Source of the DNA: Clostridia bacterium
GTDB lineage: Bacteria > Bacillota_A > Clostridia > Christensenellales > Borkfalkiaceae
Length of the DNA stretch: 25,200 nucleotides
Assembly: GCA_017462825.1 (NCBI GenBank)
Contig: JAFTQI010000027.1
Span: forward strand, 1-25,200
Direction of reading: 5' to 3'
Shown here in pieces: positions 8,152-14,169 of this stretch. The position numbers and the translations under genes are program-made. The notes below the pieces were generated by a model, which saw only the letters and a program-made list of their open reading frames with translations, made no database searches and was not told the origin of the DNA. The number at the start of each line of letters is the position of its first letter. Positions within the stretch are counted from its first letter, which is position 1.

Positions 8152-8202
8152 ATTATACTCTATATATCGACAATTGTCAAGTAGCAGAGTATGTCATATA
8201 AT
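8152..8202. promoter_or_regulatory. Divergent promoters with overlapping -35 boxes and a palindrome
   Basis: Minus promoter: TTGACA (8175-8180), 17-bp spacer, TATAAT (8152-8157), driving the SLOG gene. Plus promoter: TTGTCA (8174-8179), 17-bp spacer, TATAAT (8197-8202), driving the XRE gene. The two -35 hexamers lie on opposite strands of the same base pairs. The perfect palindrome GACAATTGTC (8169-8178) overlaps both and is a candidate operator for the XRE protein. Confidence 0.85.
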
Positions 8203-8208
8203 TTACTT

Positions 8209-8409
8209 ATGATTTCGTATGCACCTTTTTATAAAACAATTAAAGAGAAAAATATTTCGACTTATAAACTAATTAACGTTTATAATATTAGCCGTAGTCT
8301 TTTGGATCGATTAAAGCACGACAAACCCATTACTATGGTGACCTTAAACGATTTGTGTAAGATTCTTGATTGCAAAGTAGAAGACGTTATCGTTTATATT
8401 CCCGATTAA
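8209..8409 (+). CDS. Small XRE-family (Cro/C1 HTH) regulator
   Basis: The 66-aa product is little more than one HTH domain: YKTIKEKNISTYKLINVYNI, SRSLLDRLKHDKPITMVTLN, and DLCKILDCKVEDVIVYIPD. This is the YozG-like HTH_26 type. The start at 8209 (MISYAPF) is preferred over 8191 because the -10 box TATAAT (8197-8202) lies downstream of 8191. With that promoter the predicted +1 is the A of this ATG, so the mRNA is probably leaderless; no Shine-Dalgarno exists. It is divergent from the SLOG gene and followed at 24 nt by a second XRE gene. Autoregulation through the palindrome at 8169-8178 is an inference. Confidence 0.85.
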   Translation: MISYAPFYKTIKEKNISTYKLINVYNISRSLLDRLKHDKPITMVTLNDLCKILDCKVEDVIVYIPD

Positions 8410-8433
8410 TATGAAAACGAAAATTTTTAAATT

Positions 8434-8643
8434 ATGGAAATAGCAAAGAGAATCGGACAAAACTTAAAAGAAGCGCGGAAATTTAAGGGACTTACTCAAA
8501 AACAGGTGGCATCTATGATGCATATGACCCAGCAACAGTATAGCCGCTTTGAAAACGGCGTGTTTGAATTGAATTATCAACAAATTCTTTCTCTTTGCCA
8601 AATTTATGAAATTTCCCCGAACGAACTTTTTAATGTGGATTAA
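8434..8643 (+). CDS. XRE-family transcriptional regulator
   Basis: The 69-aa product is a classical Cro/C1 HTH: RIGQNLKEARKFKGLTQKQV, ASMMHMTQQQYSRFENGVFE, then LNYQQILSLCQIYEISPNEL. The recognition helix region is TQQQYSRFENG. There is no Shine-Dalgarno before the ATG; the preceding 20 nt are A/T-rich. It is presumably co-transcribed with the XRE gene ending 24 nt upstream, and a terminator follows. Two consecutive, sequence-unrelated HTH proteins suggest a small regulatory circuit with the SLOG gene. Targets are unknown. Confidence 0.85.
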   Translation: MEIAKRIGQNLKEARKFKGLTQKQVASMMHMTQQQYSRFENGVFELNYQQILSLCQIYEISPNELFNVD

Positions 8644-8649
8644 ATGAAA

Positions 8650-8694
8650 ACCGCACCGTGAACGCGTACACGGTGCGGTCATTTTTTCTTTTTT
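8650..8694 (+). terminator. Terminator of the XRE pair
   Basis: ACCGCACCGTG, 8-nt loop, CACGGTGCGGT, then CATTTTTTCTTTTTT. The 11-bp stem is perfect. It starts 6 nt after the second XRE stop. Confidence 0.93.
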
Positions 8695-8746
8695 GGGCAT
8701 TTTTTATTCGTTCTCTATGAGCGACGTTCTTTGCTCTTATATTATG

Positions 8747-8890
8747 TACACGCTTTGCGTGTATAGACCATTTTTGCGGTGGATGACGCAAGCGGAGCTT
8801 GCTTTTGGGGGGCTTTTCCCGCTATCGCGGCAATTGACGTTGAGTCTTTAAGGCACTGCCTTAAAAATCTGCAAGGGTGATCCACCCTTG
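8747..8890. repeat. Array of five short hairpins (gene-free region 8695-8962)
   Basis: The gap between two terminators contains five consecutive perfect inverted repeats of different sequence: TACACGC/GCGTGTA (8747-8763), GCAAGC/GCTTGC (8788-8802), CCGC/GCGG (8819-8830), TTTAAGGCA/TGCCTTAAA (8847-8865) and CAAGGGTG/CACCCTTG (8872-8890). Loops are 1-4 nt. No coding gene is visible; the minus strand is open for about 53 codons (8745-8905) but lacks start and ribosome binding site. It looks like a structured intergenic repeat or a non-coding RNA rather than a gene. Confidence 0.6.
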
Positions 8891-8908
8891 ACCCGTGCCC
8901 ATTAGAAC

Positions 8909-8950
8909 AAAAAACTCCGCGCGAGGAATCTCGCGCGGAGTCATTTTTCT
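8909..8950 (-). terminator. Terminator of rpsB-tsf
   Basis: A 12-bp perfect stem ACTCCGCGCGAG/CTCGCGCGGAGT (8914-8941) with a tetranucleotide loop, followed on the minus strand by TTTTTTGTT. It lies about 20 nt after the tsf stop. Confidence 0.93.
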
Positions 8951-8962
8951 TTTAAGGGAAGA

Positions 8963-9856
8963 TTAGTTCTTCATTGCCGCTACTTGTTTCGCAACTTCTT
9001 CGCTCAAATCTTCGCTCTTCTTTTCAAGACCTTCGCCCATTACGAAGAATGCGAACTTTGCAATGCTCGTCTTGCCTGCGTTCAAGAGTTCGGAAATCTT
9101 CTTGGAGTCGTCTTTGATGAACGCTTGTTCTACAAGACAGTTTTCTTCATAGAATTTCTTGATTCTACCCATAACCATCTTTTCAGCGATTGCTTCGGGC
9201 TTGCCTTCGTTCATCGCCTGTTGCTTCAATACTTCCTTTTCCTTTTCGATTACGTCCGCCGCAACTTCGTCTTTCGTAAGGTATGTGGGCTTCGTGAACG
9301 CGATTTGAAGGGTTACGTCGTGCGCAACTTCTTTCGCTTCAGCCGTAGCTTCGCCGTTCATGTCAAGCATAACGCCGAGCTTACCGCCAAGGTGGATATA
9401 GCTTTCAAGGAAGCCGTTGGATTCATAGCGTACGAATCTTCTTACAGCGATCTTTTCGCCGATAACTGCGATCTTGCTCTTCAAATATTCTTCTACCGAG
9501 CTACCGTCAGCTACTGCGCAGCCAAGCAATGCTTCTACGTCTGCGGGGTTGGATTTAACAACGACCTTTGCGCATTCGTTAGCGATTTCAAGGAATTGAG
9601 GGTTCTTTGCAACGAAGTCGGATTCGCAGTTGAGTTCGATAAGAACGCCTACGTTACCTTCGATATAGCAAGCAACGATACCTTCCGCTGCGATACGGGA
9701 AGCTTTCTTATCCGCTTTCGCGATCCCTCTTTCACGAAGAAGGTCTGCCGCCTTGTTCATATCACCGTCAGCGTCGGTAAGTGCTTTTTTGCAGTCCATA
9801 ACGCCTGCGCCCGTCTTTTCGCGGAGCGCCATTACGTCTTTAGCAGAAATAGCCAT
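8963..9856 (-). CDS. tsf: Translation elongation factor Ts
   Basis: EF-Ts is the nucleotide exchange factor of EF-Tu. The 297-aa product has the N-terminal UBA-like domain (VMALREKTGAGVMDCKKAL), RGIAKADKKASRIAAEG, and the core ELNCESDFVAKNPQFLEIAN, then the C-terminal dimerisation part. The start has AAGGAG about 10 nt upstream. It follows rpsB at 66 nt and ends at a strong terminator, so in this organism rpsB-tsf is a closed two-gene unit. Confidence 0.98.
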   Translation of the reverse strand: MAISAKDVMALREKTGAGVMDCKKALTDADGDMNKAADLLRERGIAKADKKASRIAAEGIVACYIEGNVGVLIELNCESDFVAKNPQFLEIANECAKVVVKSNPADVEALLGCAVADGSSVEEYLKSKIAVIGEKIAVRRFVRYESNGFLESYIHLGGKLGVMLDMNGEATAEAKEVAHDVTLQIAFTKPTYLTKDEVAADVIEKEKEVLKQQAMNEGKPEAIAEKMVMGRIKKFYEENCLVEQAFIKDDSKKISELLNAGKTSIAKFAFFVMGEGLEKKSEDLSEEVAKQVAAMKN

Positions 9857-9922
9857 AATTATTTTCTCCTTATTTTTTAAAATTTAGAAAGGTGAACTTT
9901 CACCCGTTGTGTTTACAAAAAC

Positions 9923-10690
9923 TTACGCGTTTGCTTCCGCTGCTTCCACAACTTCTTCGATGGATTCAGCCGCTTTTTCTTCCACTGCGGGAGCAACAAT
10001 CGCTTCTTCGCCTTGGTTTGCTTCGATAACTGCATTAGCCATTACGGAAGCAATCAATTTGATCGCGCGGATTGCGTCGTCGTTACCGGGGATAACGTAA
10101 TCGATTTCGTCGGGATCACAGTTGGTGTCGGTGATTGCAACGATTTTAATACCAAGCTTTTTCGCTTCTTTGATAGCGATATCTTCGTTGTGGGGGTCAA
10201 CCACGAACATAACGCCGGGCATAGCCTTCATCGTTTTGATACCGCCAAGGTTCGCTTGCAATTTGCCCATTTCTTTCTTCAAGAGCATAACTTCTTTCTT
10301 GGGCAAAACTTCGAAATCGCCGTTCGCTTCCATAGCTTCGAGCTTTTCAAGTCTTTCAACGCGGCTTCTCATCGTCTTGAAGTTGGTAAGGCAACCGCCA
10401 AGCCATCTGCTGTTTACGTAGTACTGACCGCAACGTTCAGCTTCTTCCTTGATAGCGTCTTGCGCTTGTTTCTTCGTACCAACGAAAAGAACAGTCTTGC
10501 CTTCTTTAACGCTGTTGCAAACGAAAGAGTACGCTTCTTCGATCAAGTTCGCGGTAAGTTGCAAGTCGATGATGTGAATGTCGTTTCTTGCCGCGAAGAT
10601 GTACTTCTTCATTTTGGGATTCCACTTTCTCGTCTGATGACCGAAGTGAACGCCTGCTTCTAAGAGCTGCTTCATAGTAATAACTGCCAT
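9923..10690 (-). CDS. rpsB: 30S ribosomal protein S2
   Basis: S2 binds late on the 30S subunit near the mRNA exit. The 255-aa product shows [77 protein letters not shown] and the [20 protein letters not shown] region, with an Ala/Glu-rich C-terminal tail (from about residue 228). GGAGG lies 8 nt upstream of the chosen ATG. It has its own promoter and a structured leader. Confidence 0.98.
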   Translation of the reverse strand: MAVITMKQLLEAGVHFGHQTRKWNPKMKKYIFAARNDIHIIDLQLTANLIEEAYSFVCNSVKEGKTVLFVGTKKQAQDAIKEEAERCGQYYVNSRWLGGCLTNFKTMRSRVERLEKLEAMEANGDFEVLPKKEVMLLKKEMGKLQANLGGIKTMKAMPGVMFVVDPHNEDIAIKEAKKLGIKIVAITDTNCDPDEIDYVIPGNDDAIRAIKLIASVMANAVIEANQGEEAIVAPAVEEKAAESIEEVVEAAEANA

Positions 10691-10730
10691 AATTCAAACC
10701 TCCGTTTTTCCTCCCCGCCCCGTGTTGGCT

Positions 10731-10775
10731 CGTAATGACGTCCGCATGCAAAAAAATTTACGGACACGGATTACG
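10731..10775 (-). promoter_or_regulatory. Stem-loop in the rpsB leader
   Basis: The leader of roughly 115 nt can fold with nested pairs CGTAAT/ATTACG (10770-10775 with 10731-10736) and GTCCG/CGGAC (10761-10765 with 10740-10744) around a T-rich loop. rpsB-tsf operons are often controlled by S2 through their leader; that this structure does so here is an inference. Confidence 0.45.
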
Positions 10776-10809
10776 CACGTGATAGCGAGTGTGAATTTTC
10801 AGCCTTTCT

Positions 10810-10838
10810 ATTTTACCATAAAGGGAAAAAGAGCGCAA
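10810..10838 (-). promoter_or_regulatory. Promoter of rpsB-tsf
   Basis: Minus strand TTGCGC (10833-10838), 17-bp spacer ending in TGG, TAAAAT (10810-10815). The -35 is weak but the extended -10 compensates. Confidence 0.65.
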
Positions 10839-10934
10839 CTTATTTTCAATCGTTTTTTCTATTTTTTTCAAGCTTTTCAAAGAAAAATCTTCGCTTTTTA
10901 TATATTTTATATATAATTAAAAAACGGACGTGCA

Positions 10935-10975
10935 AAAACGGGCGGTTTTGTAAACCGCCCGTTTCCCCTTTTTTC
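10935..10975 (-). terminator. Terminator after ruvX-DUF1292
   Basis: Perfect 12-bp stem AACGGGCGGTTT/AAACCGCCCGTT (10935-10963 on either strand). On the minus strand T-residues follow the stem (GTTTTTGC). It lies about 18 nt after the stop of the fusion gene. Confidence 0.85.
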
Positions 10976-10980
10976 CTTTC

Positions 10981-11751
10981 TTATTCCAATTCTTCCGCTT
11001 CGTCCGCGCCTTCAAACTTTTCGTATTGATGGCAAAATTCCGCGAATACTTCGTCCAAAAGTTCTTCGTCTTCCAAAGGTACGAGCATCGCGTCGTCGCC
11101 CTCTCCTTCCAAACCGAAGATAATCACTTCGTCTTCTTCCTCTTCGCATTCGGGCTCAGCCTTTTGGAACACGCAGTACATATTCTTTCTATACTCGATC
11201 GTTGCGATATGATACAATTTTTCAATCGTACCGTCGTCCGCCTCAAGTTCAAAAATACGGTCTTCGTCATCGTAAATTTCGTCTTTGATTTCTTCTGCCA
11301 TTTTCTTTTCCTCCGCTTTTTTATTCTTTATTTTTTCCCGATTGAGCCAGCTTTCTAAAATATAGGACGCCGCAATCGAATCGATCGTCTTCTTCCGATC
11401 GTCACGCTTGATCCCGCCCATGATTTGCGTTTCCCGCGCTTGCATGGTTGTAAACCGCTCGTCTTCAAGCTCAATGGGTAAATCGGTCTTTGTTTTCAAC
11501 GCCTCGATAAAACCGCGCGTCTTTTCCGTTTGAATACTTTCCGTACCGTCGAAATTATACGGAATCCCACAAACAATCACGCCCACGCCTCTATCCTTGG
11601 CGATTTTCGCGATTGCTTCTACGTCCTTGTGAAAGTTTCCCGTACGATTGTACGTTTCGCAGGGCATGGCGTATTCGTTAAACGGGTCGGATATCGCGAC
11701 CCCTATGCGTTTGTTGCCTATATCGAAGGCGATTGCTCTTTTACCAATCAT
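10981..11751 (-). CDS. ruvX: RuvX/YqgF Holliday-junction resolvase-like protein fused to DUF1292
   Basis: One 256-aa frame carries two proteins that are normally separate neighbours in Firmicutes. Residues 1-140 are RuvX/YqgF (RNase H-like fold; linked to pre-16S rRNA maturation): AIAFDIGNKRIGVAISDP, CGIPYNFDGTE, EDERFTTMQA and TIDSIAASYILESWL give the catalytic acidic residues. Residues 151-256 match DUF1292 (YrzB-like), acidic, with DRIFELEADDG, YRKNMYCVFQ and EEEEDEVIIFGLEGEGDDAM. The Lys/Glu-rich linker contains GGAGG 8 nt before Met151, so a separate DUF1292 may also be made. The start at 11751 is chosen over 11790 because the promoter -10 lies between them; the transcript is predicted leaderless. 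No alaS or ireB is nearby. Confidence 0.9.
   Translation of the reverse strand: MIGKRAIAFDIGNKRIGVAISDPFNEYAMPCETYNRTGNFHKDVEAIAKIAKDRGVGVIVCGIPYNFDGTESIQTEKTRGFIEALKTKTDLPIELEDERFTTMQARETQIMGGIKRDDRKKTIDSIAASYILESWLNREKIKNKKAEEKKMAEEIKDEIYDDEDRIFELEADDGTIEKLYHIATIEYRKNMYCVFQKAEPECEEEEDEVIIFGLEGEGDDAMLVPLEDEELLDEVFAEFCHQYEKFEGADEAEELE
11299..11314 (-). promoter_or_regulatory. Internal ribosome binding site and start for DUF1292
   Basis: Within the fused frame, GGAGG (11310-11314) is 8 nt upstream of ATG (11299-11301), encoding MAEEIKDEIYDD. This is as good as any ribosome binding site in the window and would give a stand-alone 106-aa DUF1292 protein. Confidence 0.7.
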
Positions 11752-11757
11752 AGCCCT

Positions 11758-11786
11758 ATTATACCACAAATGCCGCCCCCCGTCTA
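11758..11786 (-). promoter_or_regulatory. Promoter of ruvX giving a leaderless mRNA
   Basis: Minus strand TAGACG (11781-11786), 17-bp spacer, TATAAT (11758-11763) preceded by TGG. Exactly 6 nt separate the -10 box from ATG (11751), so the predicted +1 is the A of the start codon. Confidence 0.75.
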
Positions 11787-11869
11787 TCATTTGAACGCAT
11801 TTTTTTTCTCTCTCGTGTATTTCTTCTCGATTTTTTCACATACTAACTCTAAACGATGGAGGTAATCTT

Positions 11870-12115
11870 ATGGAAAAATTCGTAGTCGGTATCGCACTCG
11901 GCGCAATCGGCGGCGCGTTGCTTACCGCAAATAACTATAAAATGCGTAGATTCGTTAGAAAGAGTCAGGAAGAAGTCCAAGCGAAATTGGACAAATTCAT
12001 CGACGAGAAAACGGAGGAAATAGAAGAAAAAGCGGAAGATTTGAAAGAAAAAGCGGAAGAAACGTTAGAAAAACGCAAAATGAAAAAGAAAGAACAAAAA
12101 GCGGAAGCAAAATAA
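11870..12115 (+). CDS. YtxH-like small membrane-anchored coiled-coil protein
   Basis: The 81-aa product begins with a glycine-rich hydrophobic segment (VVGIALGAIGGALLTA, residues 4-19), then a highly charged helical region rich in Glu and Lys with repeated EEKAEDLKEKAEET, ending in a basic tail. This layout is that of YtxH/general-stress-type small proteins; their molecular role is unclear. GGAGG lies 7 nt before the ATG. It is divergent from ruvX and has no obvious partner gene. Confidence 0.75.
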   Translation: MEKFVVGIALGAIGGALLTANNYKMRRFVRKSQEEVQAKLDKFIDEKTEEIEEKAEDLKEKAEETLEKRKMKKKEQKAEAK

Positions 12116-12125
12116 GGTTGAAAGC

Positions 12126-12146
12126 CGCCCGACTGCGCGTCGGGCG
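12126..12146. terminator. Shared hairpin between convergent genes
   Basis: CGCCCGAC, 5-nt loop, GTCGGGCG. It lies between the stops of the plus-strand YtxH-like gene and the minus-strand SANT-like gene. Only short T-tracts (CTTTCTT / GCTTTC) follow on each side, so it is a modest bidirectional terminator. Confidence 0.55.
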
Positions 12147-12155
12147 CCTTTCTTG

Positions 12156-12800
12156 TCAGGCATTCTTATTATTCAAACTGTTCTTCAGCCTTTCGTTTTC
12201 CGCGCGCAAGCGCGCGTTTTCTTCTTTTAACGCGGTAGCGAGCCGATCGTATAACGCATTAATTTCGTTTTCTAGTCTATGCCTTAAAAAATCCTTATCA
12301 GGCAGGGCAGGTACGCGTTCAGTCTTGTCTTTTTTTGATTTTTCCATCTTTTCCGCCTCTTGCGCCATGCCCAACTCCCGCGCGACCTTCGCAATCCGCT
12401 CAGGCTCTTTTTTGAGGGTATTGCGGTACTTATTCTGCAAGCGCAGCATTAATTTGTCGTCCCCTTGCGCGAGATTAAAAATCGCGCGACGGACGGAAAT
12501 TCCCTTACTCTTTTCCTGCAAAATACTCCGAATCGCCGCGTCCGTTTCTTCTTCCGTGAACTCACGGATTTTTTCCACGGACAAGCTCGTCCCGTCCAAG
12601 AGCCGCACGATACGCTCGTCTCCTTTCTCGTTTTTCATAAGCGCATAATAATAGTTTCGCACGCTCCCTTTCGCTCTGCCGTATTGTAAACCGTACGTTT
12701 CAAAAAGATAGGTGAGCGTCTTGCCCTTACGCTTGCCTTCGGTGATGTACTTAACGAGCGTTCTCGCTTCTTCTTCCGTGTAGCCGTTGATTTTATGCAT
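12156..12800 (-). CDS. Tandem SANT/Myb-like DNA-binding protein with C-terminal coiled coil
   Basis: I do not recognise a named family. The 214-aa product has two related segments: GYTEEEARTLVKYITEGKRK onward (6-56) and EFTEEETDAAIRSILQEKSK onward (80-131). Both run [YF]TEEE..., a basic KGK/SKG turn, then a helix ending in an aromatic/basic NYYYALMK or KYRNTLKK. This resembles two SANT/Myb or RsfA-type HTH repeats. Residues 171-210 form a probable coiled coil with a leucine spacing in LKEENARLRAENERLKNSL. The start at 12800 has GGAGG 7 nt upstream. A DNA-binding, possibly sporulation or cell-state regulator is an inference. Confidence 0.7.
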   Translation of the reverse strand: MHKINGYTEEEARTLVKYITEGKRKGKTLTYLFETYGLQYGRAKGSVRNYYYALMKNEKGDERIVRLLDGTSLSVEKIREFTEEETDAAIRSILQEKSKGISVRRAIFNLAQGDDKLMLRLQNKYRNTLKKEPERIAKVARELGMAQEAEKMEKSKKDKTERVPALPDKDFLRHRLENEINALYDRLATALKEENARLRAENERLKNSLNNKNA

Positions 12801-12894
12801 AATCAAGCCTCCGTACTTTTGATTTTCCGTGCTGATTATTTACTTATTTTTTCCTTTTTATACTTTTCCGCGTAAAAAAAGAATAGACTAAATT

Positions 12895-13788
12895 ATGAAA
12901 GTCTATTTTTTATCTTCTTTGCCATGCGCGCTGCGCGTAAACAATCTCTTTTTCGGCACGACCAACCTTTTCGAACGCTTTGCCGAACTTTCTTTAAAAG
13001 ACGGGCTCTTTATTGAGTTTGTACCCGAAGGCAGACAAGCGGTTTCTTTTTTTCTTACCGAACAAATCCGCTTTACTCCCCCAAAAGGCTGTGAAGTGTA
13101 CCTTCTTAAAGAGGGGCTTGCCATCTACGCGCGGGATTTCCCGCCGAGCGACTTTTCCCTACGCGTAATCGCGCAAGCGCGCGAAGAAAACACCCTCGCC
13201 ACTCTATTTTTTCAAGGCGAGCTACAGCTCTCGATAGAACGGGATAACCAGCTATTCATCGCAACCCTGCCCCCGTCTTTTGCAAATTCCGAGCTGTTTT
13301 TTGAAAGCGGTTTGCTCTTTGTAAAAACTTCTGAGCGCTTCGCCGTTTACACAAAAAGCGCAAAACTACTCCTATCCGAAAAAGCCCTTTCCTTATCGGT
13401 TGAGTCGGGAATTTTACACGCCCTTTTGCCCCTTTCCGACAACGGAAACCGCGTCGCCGAATGCGAATGGGCGTTATCCGAAACGGAATGCACGCGTTTA
13501 AAATGCGCTGTTTCCGCCAGTGAAAAGGAATTTGTTTCCCCTCGTTCCTTTGCCTACTCCTTTTTTGAAAGCGTTTTAATCGGCGCAAATTACACAGAGT
13601 TTCTCGCTGATGAATTAATAGACAAAGCGGACGGCTTGATCGGTTTCTTAGGCGATTTTGTCGGCGTAATCCCCACGGACGAGGAAAACGTTTGCGGTTT
13701 GATACGAAAAAAGTCGGAAAATCTTTTTGAGGCGGCATATTACACGGTAAAAATCGAAAAAAATAAAATTTTTGATATAACAACATAA
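12895..13788 (+). CDS. Conserved-looking protein of unknown function, 297 aa
   Basis: I cannot assign this gene to a family. The product begins MKVYFLSSLPCALRVNNLFF and is rich in Phe, Leu and beta-type stretches; it has no clear transmembrane helix, signal peptide or catalytic motif. Segments such as VYLLKEGLAIYARDFPPSDF and LATLFFQGELQLSIERDNQ look like repeated beta hairpins. Reading-frame integrity over 297 codons and typical local codon use support a real gene. There is no Shine-Dalgarno; the 15 nt before the ATG are A/T-rich. It is divergent from the SANT-like gene and 93 nt upstream of the next small gene, which has its own promoter. Confidence 0.75.
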   Translation: MKVYFLSSLPCALRVNNLFFGTTNLFERFAELSLKDGLFIEFVPEGRQAVSFFLTEQIRFTPPKGCEVYLLKEGLAIYARDFPPSDFSLRVIAQAREENTLATLFFQGELQLSIERDNQLFIATLPPSFANSELFFESGLLFVKTSERFAVYTKSAKLLLSEKALSLSVESGILHALLPLSDNGNRVAECEWALSETECTRLKCAVSASEKEFVSPRSFAYSFFESVLIGANYTEFLADELIDKADGLIGFLGDFVGVIPTDEENVCGLIRKKSENLFEAAYYTVKIEKNKIFDITT

Positions 13789-13806
13789 TTTACCAGACAT
13801 ATTGCC

Positions 13807-13835
13807 TTGACAAAGCCTTGCAAATACTATATAAT
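13807..13835 (+). promoter_or_regulatory. Consensus promoter of the 77-aa gene
   Basis: TTGACA (13807-13812), 17-bp spacer, TATAAT (13830-13835). Both boxes are perfect. A leader of about 40 nt with AAGGAG leads to the ATG at 13882. Confidence 0.92.
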
Positions 13836-13881
13836 AGGTGCGATAAATGGGCAAAATGCCTAAGAAAAGGAGTAGAAGAAT

Positions 13882-14115
13882 ATGCAGAAAATTATTTGTA
13901 AAAAGACGTACGATACGGAAACGTCCACGTTGATTAAAAAGGTAACGCACGGCTATTACGGCGATTCCGCTGGATACGAAGAAAGCCTTTACCAAACGGA
14001 AGGCGGTTTATTCTTTTTGTACGTAAACGGCGGCGCGGACAGCAAATATCCCAAGGAAGATATTATCCGCATGTCCAAAGAAAAAAAGGCTGCGTTTTTA
14101 GCGGAAAACGCTTAA
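13882..14115 (+). CDS. Small conserved protein of unknown function, 77 aa
   Basis: The sequence starts MQKIICKKTYDTETSTLIKK and contains SAGYEESLYQTEGGLFFLYV and GGADSKYPKE. It resembles a widespread small Firmicutes protein type (Y.TETA..., ...E.LY....G.YFLY..GG..SKYA) whose function is not known to me. It has no membrane segment. AAGGAG is 9 nt before the ATG. It stands alone, with a perfect consensus promoter and a strong bidirectional terminator, so it is likely abundantly transcribed. Confidence 0.8.
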   Translation: MQKIICKKTYDTETSTLIKKVTHGYYGDSAGYEESLYQTEGGLFFLYVNGGADSKYPKEDIIRMSKEKKAAFLAENA

Positions 14116-14131
14116 TCAAAAACGAAGTAAA

Positions 14132-14166
14132 GTAAAAATCCCTTGCTTTTTGCAAGGGATTTTTAC
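14132..14166. terminator. Strong bidirectional terminator
   Basis: A perfect 15-bp stem with arms at 14132-14146 and 14152-14166 (GTAAAAATCCCTTGC and its complement) and a T5 loop, with A/T tracts in the stem on both sides. It serves the plus-strand 77-aa gene and the minus-strand cyclophilin-like gene that ends at 14170. Confidence 0.95.
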
Positions 14167-14169
14167 TTT

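Noticed and set aside
8745..8905. Minus-strand open frame of about 53 codons across the hairpin array
   Set aside because: No start codon in frame, no Shine-Dalgarno, and the sequence is explained by inverted repeats.
8984..9880. 298-aa plus-strand ORF opposite tsf
   Set aside because: It is the antisense frame of a highly conserved gene; composition is shadow-like and there is no ribosome binding site.
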